DNA of 13,118 nt from Methanosarcinales archaeon. Its GTDB lineage: Archaea > Halobacteriota > Syntropharchaeia > Alkanophagales > Methanospirareceae. Shown here piece after piece: positions 8,122 through 13,118 of this stretch. Position 1 is the stretch's first letter. Each line of letters starts with the position of its first letter. The notes under the pieces are model-generated. The model was not told the DNA's origin. It was given only the letters and a program-made list of their open reading frames with translations, and searched no databases. Position numbers and translations under genes: made by a program. The stretch covers positions 1 to 13,118 of the forward strand of contig QMVO01000018.1 in the NCBI GenBank assembly GCA_003661125.1. Direction: 5' to 3'.

Positions 8122-8144
8122 AATTCATCTTCAATAAACGGATT

Positions 8145-8789
8145 ATGGCGGAGATAATAGAGGGTGTAAGCCCAACAAGGATGGAATTGTTGAGGTTAAG
8201 TAGAAGAGAGAAATTAGCGGAGAAGGGGCATGACTTACTACGTGAAAAACGCGATGCGCTTATTGCTGAATTCTTGGAGGTGGTGAGCGAAGTAAAGGAG
8301 GAGAGGAAAGAAGTGGAAGCAAAGTTAAAAGAAGCTTTTGATTTTTTAATCATTGCTCAGGCACGATTGGGCGTTGAGCAGGTAAGGCAGTTGTCTTTGA
8401 TGACCTCACGAGAAATCGAACTGGCTTTCTCTTCGCGCGGTATAATGGGTGTGCATGTGCCGATCCTTGAATTGGAAAATGGATTAGAAAGGAAAGTTAC
8501 GGAGCGTGGATATGGTTTTATGGAGTCCTCAGCCGCGGTGGATAGTAGCGCGAAAAGATTTGAAGAAGCGTTAGAAAAGATAATAAAGCTTGCAGAGCTC
8601 GAGGAGGCAGTGAGGAATCTTGCAGTTGAGGTAGAAAAGACAAAAAGGCGCGTTAATGCTCTTGAATATATAATGATTCCGAGATTGAAAGTGACGAGGA
8701 AATATATACGGATGAGATTGGAGGAGATGGAACGTGAGAATTTCACAAGATTAAAGAAGATAAAGGCGATGTTAGAAAGAAAAGGTTAG
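8145..8789 (+). CDS. atpD: A/V-type ATP synthase subunit D
   Basis: Central-stalk subunit that couples rotation between the membrane ring and the A3B3 head of the archaeal ATP synthase. The protein opens with the family signature GVSPTRMELLRLSRREKLAEKGHDLL (read across residues 7-32) and consists mostly of two long helices, residues about 8-75 and 125-212, which form the antiparallel coiled-coil shaft. RGIMGVHVPILE lies in the shorter middle part. Its 214 residues match the family. Only 23 bases separate it from rpl6, so they are probably co-transcribed. Other ATPase subunits are absent, although D is normally encoded within the ATPase operon in many archaea. The plausible ATG at 8145 has only a weak ribosome binding site. 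Confidence 0.95.
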   Translation: MAEIIEGVSPTRMELLRLSRREKLAEKGHDLLREKRDALIAEFLEVVSEVKEERKEVEAKLKEAFDFLIIAQARLGVEQVRQLSLMTSREIELAFSSRGIMGVHVPILELENGLERKVTERGYGFMESSAAVDSSAKRFEEALEKIIKLAELEEAVRNLAVEVEKTKRRVNALEYIMIPRLKVTRKYIRMRLEEMERENFTRLKKIKAMLERKG

Positions 8790-8800
8790 TTAATAAGATA

Positions 8801-8812
8801 AGTTTAAAAAGG
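8801..8812 (+). promoter_or_regulatory. TATA-like box giving a possibly leaderless serA transcript
   Basis: AGTTTAAAAAGG lies in the 40-base gap between atpD and serA, with its centre about 24 bases before the serA ATG at 8830. This is the spacing of an archaeal TATA box to its initiation site, so serA and rpl32e may have their own start of transcription in addition to read-through from rpl6. Confidence 0.4.
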
Positions 8813-8829
8813 AAGCGAGTGAAGTTGAG

Positions 8830-10485
8830 ATGAGAGCAGAAGCAAGCAAAGAAGAAACCAAAAAAACGAAACGGGTACTTGTAACAGACCATATCTCAGA
8901 GGAAGGGATAAGAAAGCTGAAGGAATTTGCAGAAGTGGATATTGAATTGGAATTGAGCAAAGAAGAATTAAAGAGGTGTATTGCAGGCTATGATGCGTTA
9001 ATCGTGAGAAGTGGCACGAAAGTGACGAAAGAAATAATAGAAGCAGGGAGCGACGGAAAACTAAAGGTGATAGGCAGAGCAGGTGTCGGTGTGGACAACA
9101 TAGACGTGGTAACAGCGACAGAAAGAGGAATAATGGTGGTAAATGCGCCAGAAGCAAATACTATCTCGGCTGCTGAGCACACTATTGCAATGCTGCTCAG
9201 TTTATCGCGAAAAATACCGACTGCGAATATGTCGCTGAAATCGGGCAAATGGGAAAGAAAGAAACACATGGGTGTGGAAGTAAATGACAAGGTATTGGGC
9301 ATAATAGGACTGGGAAGAGTGGGAAGCGAAGTAGCGAAGAGGGCAAAAGGGCTGGGGATGAAAGTCGTTGCATACGACCCTTTTATATCTGCGGAGCGAG
9401 CAAGAGAGCTTGGTATTGTCCTTTCAAGCTTTACTGAGGTTCTCTCTATCGCCGATTTTATATCACTGCATACGCCGCTGACAAAGGATACACATCACTT
9501 GATAGGTGGGAAAGAGTTTGAGCTAATGAAAGACGGTGTTCGTGTGATCAATTGTGCCCGCGGTGGGATAATCGATGAGGGTGCGCTGGAGGTTGCACTA
9601 AAGAGTGGTAAAGTGGCAGGAGCTGCTCTGGATGTCTTTGAGCATGAACCACCCGGTGAAAATGAATTGCTGGGGATGGAAGAAGTAATTGTTACGCCTC
9701 ATTTAGGTGCGTCGACCGAGGAAGCCCAGAAGGCAGCCGCTATGGTTATTGCAGAGGAGGTCATAGAAGCGTTAAAGAACAAAACGGCAAGAAATGCCGT
9801 GAACATGATATACGTTGAAGAGGAGTTATTGGGCGCCTTAAAGCCTTATTTAGTATTAGCGGAGAAACTTGGGCGGCTCTTAGCGCAGCTCATACCAAAA
9901 TCGTGCCGGGTAGAGCAATTTAGCGTTTCTTATGAGGGAGAAATAGGAGCTTCTGAGGCAGGTTTAGGAAAAAACACAAGATTGATAACCGTAGCAATGC
10001 TAAAGAGCTTCCTATCATGGTTTACTGATGGTGTGAATTATGTGAATGCCGAGGCAATAGCGAAAAAATTCGGGATAAAGGTCACAGAAAGCAGGACAGA
10101 GGACATTGAAAACTTCTCCTCTTTGATTAGCGTTGCAACGAGCCTGTGGGCAGAAGGCAAAGGAAAAGAGAGAAAGACAGTTGCTGGTACACTATTCGGA
10201 AAAAACGATCCAAGAATAGTGAAAATAGATGAATATAGGGTAGATGCATCGCCTTCTGGCTATATGCTTATATGCTCCTTCTTGGATAAACCGAGGGTGA
10301 TAGGACCTGTTTGCATGATTTTAGGTGACAGGGGTATAAACATAGCAGGGATGCAGGTGGGAAGGGAAAAAGTAGGAGGAGAAGCTGTTATGGTGCTTAA
10401 TGTAGATGGAAGCGTAAGTGAGGAGACAATGGAGGAAATAAAAGGGGTGGAGAACATATTTGATGTGAAACTTGTGAGGCTATGA
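8830..10485 (+). CDS. serA: D-3-phosphoglycerate dehydrogenase
   Basis: First enzyme of serine synthesis, oxidising 3-phosphoglycerate to 3-phosphohydroxypyruvate with NAD+. Domain order: substrate-binding segment with GRAGVGVDNID at 82-92, a Rossmann domain with GLGRVG at 160-165, catalytic R244 (NCAR), E273 (VFEHEP) and H291 (TPHLG), then an allosteric-substrate-binding domain (about 325-470) and a C-terminal ACT domain (about 475-551; PRVIGPVCMILGDRGINIAG). This is the long SerA form found in archaea and many bacteria; 551 residues is about 25 longer than usual, partly from a charged Lys/Glu-rich N-terminus. No internal ATG or GTG near the conserved beginning offers a shorter start. The ACT domain implies serine feedback regulation by analogy. 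Its last four bases overlap the rpl32e start (ATGA). Confidence 0.96.
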   Translation: MRAEASKEETKKTKRVLVTDHISEEGIRKLKEFAEVDIELELSKEELKRCIAGYDALIVRSGTKVTKEIIEAGSDGKLKVIGRAGVGVDNIDVVTATERGIMVVNAPEANTISAAEHTIAMLLSLSRKIPTANMSLKSGKWERKKHMGVEVNDKVLGIIGLGRVGSEVAKRAKGLGMKVVAYDPFISAERARELGIVLSSFTEVLSIADFISLHTPLTKDTHHLIGGKEFELMKDGVRVINCARGGIIDEGALEVALKSGKVAGAALDVFEHEPPGENELLGMEEVIVTPHLGASTEEAQKAAAMVIAEEVIEALKNKTARNAVNMIYVEEELLGALKPYLVLAEKLGRLLAQLIPKSCRVEQFSVSYEGEIGASEAGLGKNTRLITVAMLKSFLSWFTDGVNYVNAEAIAKKFGIKVTESRTEDIENFSSLISVATSLWAEGKGKERKTVAGTLFGKNDPRIVKIDEYRVDASPSGYMLICSFLDKPRVIGPVCMILGDRGINIAGMQVGREKVGGEAVMVLNVDGSVSEETMEEIKGVENIFDVKLVRL

Positions 10486-10835
10486 TAAAGATGAGGAAGA
10501 AAAAACCAAAATTTGAGCGATATGGATGGAGGAAAAAGAAGAAATTGAGTAAAAGTTGGAGGAGACCTCGTGGGCATGATAACAAGCTCAGGGAGCATAT
10601 AGCAGCGAAAGGAGCGTATGTAAAGGCAGGATATAGGAGAAAGAAAGAAGAAAGGGGATTGCATCCCTCGGGAGTGCGAGAGGTGCTTGTTTTCAACACG
10701 AACGATCTTGATAGGCTTGCAAAAGAGAAAATAGCTGCTGTGCGGATAGCATCAGGGGTTGGAAGGAGAAAGAGGGAACAAATAGAAGGAGAAGCGGCAT
10801 CGCAGGGTATAAGGGTGATTAACCCGCTACATTAG
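10482..10835 (+). CDS. rpl32e: Large-subunit ribosomal protein L32e (eL32)
   Basis: A 50S subunit protein present only in Archaea and Eukarya. Family signatures are SWRRPRGHDNKLR (about 24-36), the basic AGYRRKKEERGLHPSG, EVLVFN, and the C-terminal helix RIASGVGRRKREQIEGEAASQGIRVINP. At 117 residues it lies at the short end of archaeal L32e proteins (about 120-140). The start can be ATG 10482, which overlaps the serA stop as ATGA, or ATG 10491 three codons on; both give an intact protein. The overlap implies coupling to serA. The gene expected next in an spc operon, L19e, is missing; an A/T-rich palindrome and a recombinase follow. Confidence 0.96.
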   Translation: MIKMRKKKPKFERYGWRKKKKLSKSWRRPRGHDNKLREHIAAKGAYVKAGYRRKKEERGLHPSGVREVLVFNTNDLDRLAKEKIAAVRIASGVGRRKREQIEGEAASQGIRVINPLH

Positions 10836-10842
10836 CACGATT

Positions 10843-10861
10843 TTAATTAATTATTAATTAA
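10843..10861. repeat. 19-base perfect palindrome before the recombinase
   Basis: TTAATTAAT-T-ATTAATTAA, two 9-base arms around one central base, fills most of the 30-base gap between rpl32e and the recombinase ATG at 10866. It consists solely of A and T. It ends 4 bases before the start codon, so it could be an operator, the core promoter itself, or a recombination site. No function can be proved from sequence. Confidence 0.55.
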
Positions 10862-10865
10862 TACC

Positions 10866-11450
10866 ATGCCAAAAAGAGCTCCAGACCCTATTACCGAAGA
10901 AGAGCTGAACAAAATCCTGGATGCCGCGATTATAAGGGATAGAGACTATTTAATTTTGCGGCTACTTGCAAGAACAGGCATTCGTATAGGCGAGCTTTAC
11001 GGTGTGTATAAGCGTGAGCATGGGGGATGGATATACGGGATACAGAAGAAGGACATTGACTTCCGCAATAAAAGGCTGTGGGTATATTCCTTGAAGCATA
11101 GAAAATATGAGCGGAGGGAAGTCCTTGTTGACGATACCACGATCGTGCTGCTGCGCAGATATACAGAAAAGATGAAACCCGAGGATTATGTGTTCAGAAG
11201 CATCTCGTATAGACAAATTCAGAGGCTGCCGAAGAAGTATGCGCAGCTTGCTGGCGTAGATAAAAATGTGTCTTGTCATTCTCTTCGACATTTCTTTATT
11301 ACGCATTCATGGCGAAAGGGGATAGATATTGCTAGACTCCAGTACCTCGCCGGTCATGCAGACTTGAAAACTACGATGATATACACCCATGTGACGACCG
11401 AGGATGTGGAGAAGAAATACAGGGAGATATACGAAAGCGATTCAACATAG
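10866..11450 (+). CDS. Tyrosine recombinase, catalytic domain only
   Basis: Site-specific recombinase/integrase of the XerC/D-phage integrase family, which breaks and rejoins DNA through a tyrosine-DNA intermediate. The whole catalytic set is visible: R40 in TGIRIGEL, a beta-hairpin Lys in LKHRK (77-80), H138 and R141 in CHSLRH, H164 in LAGHADLKTT and nucleophile Y173 in MIYTHV. At 194 residues it consists of the C-terminal catalytic domain only; the N-terminal SAM-like core-binding domain of XerA or phage integrases (proteins of about 280-350 residues) is absent, and no frame upstream encodes it because rpl32e ends 30 bases away. Either it is a naturally minimal recombinase, as occur in archaea, or an intact remnant of a larger one. 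It marks the boundary between the housekeeping block and a region of gene debris. Confidence 0.88.
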   Translation: MPKRAPDPITEEELNKILDAAIIRDRDYLILRLLARTGIRIGELYGVYKREHGGWIYGIQKKDIDFRNKRLWVYSLKHRKYERREVLVDDTTIVLLRRYTEKMKPEDYVFRSISYRQIQRLPKKYAQLAGVDKNVSCHSLRHFFITHSWRKGIDIARLQYLAGHADLKTTMIYTHVTTEDVEKKYREIYESDST

Positions 11451-11488
11451 TTCCATATCTGCTTTTTCTTCTCGGAATCCCAACTCAC

Positions 11489-11611
11489 CTCAAACCAGGT
11501 GACGCAGTTGGTATGGCATCGAAAGTGATAGAAATACTTGAAGATGAGGGTTTAAGGAGGAGAATGGGCATGGAAGGCAGAAAGCACGTTGTAGAGAGGA
11601 AATCGGGATAA
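11489..11611 (+). pseudogene. C-terminal fragment of a GT4-type glycosyltransferase
   Basis: Frame 11489-11611 reads LKPGDAVGMASKVIEILEDE, then a segment GLRRRMGMEGRKHVVERKSG, ending in TAA. This matches the end of family-4 glycosyltransferases (PGD...A..I..LL.D..LR..MG..GR..V.ER), the helix after the nucleotide-sugar site. No ATG or N-terminal domain precedes it: it starts abruptly about 40 bases after the recombinase stop. The reading frame ends just where homology to a different small protein begins in another frame, so it is a broken piece of a gene. Confidence 0.65.
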
Positions 11612-11646
11612 TAGATAAAATAGACGAGATAGCTGGGGAAGAAGGT

Positions 11647-11898
11647 ATGAGAAGAGAAGAACTGCTGTCGTTCAGCCTAATAGCGTATTTTATAGAGAAG
11701 AAGAGAATGAGTATGAAGGATAGGCTGGAGATTCTTGAGAGGTATGGTGTCAAATCTGCGAAAGAGCTGGAGGAGAAGATAAAGCGGGGAGATGTGAAGG
11801 AGCATCCCGCAGGGGAGGACCTGATAACGGTTGAGAATTTGGAGATCAGGATAAAAGAAATCTCGGATGATATCAGAACTTTACAAGAAACTCCGTGA
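11647..11898 (+). CDS. Small helical protein, possible antitoxin-like partner
   Basis: The frame encodes 83 residues from ATG 11647, with a purine-rich GGGGAAGAAGG just upstream. It stays open back to 11548, where in-frame residues such as REEIGIIDKIDEIAGEEG continue the helical pattern. Together the early part (IDKIDEIAGEEGMRREELLS) resembles the helices of ribbon-helix-helix DNA-binding proteins. The second half, RYGVKSAKELEEKIKRGDVK followed by EHPAGEDLITVENLE, resembles small archaeal proteins I recall lying upstream of TumE-like toxins; that link is memory-based. The next small frame begins inside its 3' end (ATG 11867). Without an upstream start codon the N-terminus is probably lost at the junction with the glycosyltransferase fragment, so it may be a remnant rather than a working gene. 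Confidence 0.5.
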   Translation: MRREELLSFSLIAYFIEKKRMSMKDRLEILERYGVKSAKELEEKIKRGDVKEHPAGEDLITVENLEIRIKEISDDIRTLQETP

Positions 11899-12059
11899 GA
11901 TTGCTCTGGATGGATTCGGAGATATTGTGGTCAGGGGAGATATTTTGAGGCTGGCTTTCATCAGGTGCGCCGCAAAAACTCAGTCTTTATTTAGTGGACA
12001 GTACATTCGCTGATGTCTGGATTTCTCCGACAGGTAAATATTCTTACCACTGGGAGCAA
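11867..12059 (+). pseudogene. Frameshifted remnant of a TumE/DUF6516-like toxin
   Basis: From ATG 11867 the frame reads MISELYKKLREIALDGFGDI and VVRGDILRLAFI, then runs on to a TGA at 12011. A second frame, one base shifted, carries GAPQKLSLYLVD from about 11964 and then STFADVWISPTGKYSYHWEQ up to 12059. Joined at about 11960-11968, the two give a sensible order: N-terminal helix, beta strand, V-D-x-x-F-x-D-V-W-I-S strand and the aromatic YSYHWE motif typical of TumE/DUF6516 proteins. The conserved asparagine/histidine-rich C-terminal half is missing, and the frame ends in TAG at 12075. I call it a decayed toxin gene overlapping the possible antitoxin; the family assignment rests on motif memory. 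Confidence 0.5.
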
Positions 12060-12177
12060 GGAGTTGTCAGGGGTTAGTTTGAGGAGAATGCTCGACATAT
12101 TGGCAGAGCACGGAGTGAAAGGAAACGTTAAGATGATGCAGCAAGTGAAGGCACTGGATTTCGCCAAAAGTTTATGA
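12060..12177 (+). pseudogene. Unrecognised coding-like fragment
   Basis: The frame ending in TGA at 12175 encodes GVSLRRMLDILAEHGVKGNV and then KMMQQVKALDFAKSL, an amphipathic, protein-like composition. An ATG exists at 12013, but the first 15 codons lie over the toxin remnant in another frame and look like noise. Coding-like character starts at about 12064, right where the toxin homology stops. I do not recognise the family. It is probably another gene piece; a short real gene cannot be excluded. Confidence 0.35.
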
Positions 12178-12197
12178 GAACCCTTTTCTTTATTCTT

Positions 12198-12220
12198 TAA
12201 AACTTTTAAGAAAAGTTTTA
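12198..12220. repeat. Perfect 10-bp hairpin with 3-base loop
   Basis: Arms TAAAACTTTT (12198-12207) and AAAAGTTTTA (12211-12220) are exact inverted complements around the loop AAG. It sits in a T-rich stretch between an unrecognised fragment and the GT2 fragment. Each arm has a single G/C pair, so RNA stability would be modest. It could be a terminator left from one of the fragments, or a recombination end. Confidence 0.6.
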
Positions 12221-12228
12221 TCAAAAAC

Positions 12229-12357
12229 GCTTCGCATATCGACATACCAAGACTGTTAGAGCCGCTAAAGAGAGGAGAAGCAGACCTCGTGCTGGGGAGC
12301 CGATTCAAAGGCGAGATAAAAAAGGGTGCGATGCCCTGGCACCATCAATACATCAAT
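12229..12357 (+). pseudogene. Internal fragment of a GT2-type glycosyltransferase
   Basis: The frame from 12229 reads ASHIDIPRLLEPLKRGEADL and VLGSRFKGEIKKGAMPWHHQ, then YIN. This matches the centre of family-2 glycosyltransferases related to dolichol-phosphate mannosyltransferase: the I-P-x-L-L-E-P-L helix after the catalytic Asp region, VLGSRF, and the WHHxYIGN motif. The N-terminal nucleotide-binding part (DxD) is absent, replaced by unrelated T-rich sequence, and homology stops at YIN, about 15 bases before the end of the transposase gene on the other strand. The gene was probably interrupted at that side by insertion of the transposon. Function lost. Confidence 0.7.
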
Positions 12358-13118
12358 TGTTGCATCCATTTATCATGCGGACAAAAAAGATTTCCGCTTT
12401 TTGAACTCTTCCTCGCTCTCGAATTCAAACTTCAAAACTTTATCCTTGAACCAAGATATTTCCAGATTTGACTTATTTATCTTATCACAATACTCTTTAA
12501 GTGCATTACACTCCCTAAAATAGTCAAACTTAACAACAATCTCATCTGCAGTCGTTTTTATTGTCGCTGGTCTGTCGAGGAACTTCCTTACAATCGTGCC
12601 TGCGGTCATACGGTGATATTTCTTGTCCAGGCTCTCCTTGAAGTCATTGATGATGTTAAACGCCAGCGCTTTTATCCACCCCACCAGCATGACATGCTTA
12701 TCGTGGAATTGCACCTTTTCAGCCTTTGGATCCAGAGGATAGCTCTTAGGAAGCGCGTCAAGATCCAAATCGTGCGTCAATACACGATAGCATAACTCAT
12801 GGTTCTGTCTGCTGCGGTACTCGACCAGGAGGTCATATGCCGAAGCGACTTTGTCGTTCGTATATATAGGATAGAACCTGTCCTTTCCTTTCTCGTGTTC
12901 ATTCAGGAGTAAAATAGTGCGAACAAGCTCTTTACAGCCCCTTATCTTAGTTCTCACATCAGCGACAAGAATTTTCTTCTTTGGGTCTCCAGGGACATAA
13001 AAGGAATATATTGTCAATGCAACTTCATATACCTGTTGGTATCAAGAATATGCTATTGTCTTCCAATCTTTAATCACGAGTCGCTGTCAAGTAGCTCATG
13101 TCATATAATTTTTGGATG
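12355..13118 (-). mobile_element. Degenerate insertion sequence, right end outside the window
   Basis: Extent inferred from the transposase remnant and from the point where GT2 homology stops. The left terminus should lie at 12355-12372; no second terminus is available for comparison, so inverted repeats and target duplication cannot be defined. From 13042 to the window end only broken transposase-like sequence in several frames is seen. Confidence 0.45.
12373..13041 (-). pseudogene. DDE transposase, C-terminal part with degenerate 5' end
   Basis: The continuous frame encodes the second half of an IS4-superfamily-like DDE transposase. Counting from TTG 13017, IYTND at 51-55 precedes Y67-x2-R70-x3-E74, which fits the Y-x2-R-x3-E signature whose Glu is the third catalytic acid; the Lys usually seven residues later is absent. 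The segment GWIKALAFNIINDF (about 113-126) and a Lys-rich tail follow. The first catalytic Asp residues and the N-terminus are missing. In frame upstream of 13041 there are stops at 13042-13044, 13087-13089 and 13096-13098, with coding-like residues such as VIKDWKTIAYS between them, so the 5' part has decayed or been rearranged. The stop lies about 15 bases from the end of the GT2 fragment, placing the element's left end near 12355-12372. I cannot name the IS family. Confidence 0.65.

Noticed and set aside
7818..9302. Minus-strand open frames opposite rpl6, atpD and serA
   Set aside because: Low-complexity Ser/Leu/Phe-rich translations opposite well-conserved genes; antisense shadows.
10813..10825. 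GGGT-GATTA-ACCC hairpin near the rpl32e 3' end
   Set aside because: Only a 4-bp stem and wholly inside coding sequence for RVINPLH; likely coincidence rather than a terminator or attachment site.
10833..10850. Possible pyrrolysine read-through at the rpl32e TAG stop
   Set aside because: The protein ends at the family's normal C-terminus (RVINP) and a TAA follows within a few codons.
13042..13044. TGA as a selenocysteine codon in the transposase
   Set aside because: Two more in-frame stops lie upstream and transposases do not use selenocysteine; decay is simpler.

Overview
The window reads as a piece of an archaeal chromosome. Four genes point that way: a ribosomal protein L32e (a family found only in Archaea and Eukarya), an archaeal-type L6, subunit D of the archaeal A/V-type ATPase, and a short archaeal-type triosephosphate isomerase. 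Promoters look archaeal too, with A/T-rich TATA-like boxes close to starts and some genes apparently leaderless. The gene style would suit a euryarchaeote, perhaps an anaerobic methane-cycling lineage, but nothing here fixes the taxon.

Left part (about 1-4360): two minus-strand genes, an AIR-synthase/selenophosphate-synthetase-related protein followed 11 bases later by a single-chain restriction-modification enzyme that has a nuclease and an adenine methylase domain but no helicase, and that looks short at its C-terminus. An A/T-rich divergent intergenic region separates them from a small plus-strand gene of unknown function (4359-4718).

Middle part (4745-10835): an intact housekeeping block. 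On the minus strand are hisD (histidine synthesis), a HAD-family phosphatase and tpiA, the last two translationally coupled. On the plus strand, starting from a shared divergent promoter region, are rpl6, atpD, serA and rpl32e. Here rpl6 and rpl32e, normally adjacent in the archaeal spc ribosomal operon, are separated by an ATPase subunit and a serine-synthesis gene. Neither S8/S14 upstream nor L19e downstream is present, so this is a dispersed remnant of the spc operon.

Right part (10836-13118): an accessory region. It begins with a catalytic-domain-only tyrosine recombinase preceded by a 19-base palindrome. It continues through roughly 900 bases of gene fragments: the C-terminal tip of a GT4 glycosyltransferase, a small helical protein and a frameshifted TumE/DUF6516-like toxin remnant that together look like a decayed toxin-antitoxin pair, an unrecognised fragment, and part of a GT2 glycosyltransferase. 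It ends in a 5'-degenerate DDE transposase on the minus strand. Repeated insertion, deletion and recombination next to the ribosomal/serA block explains this layout best. I saw no tRNA, rRNA or CRISPR array.
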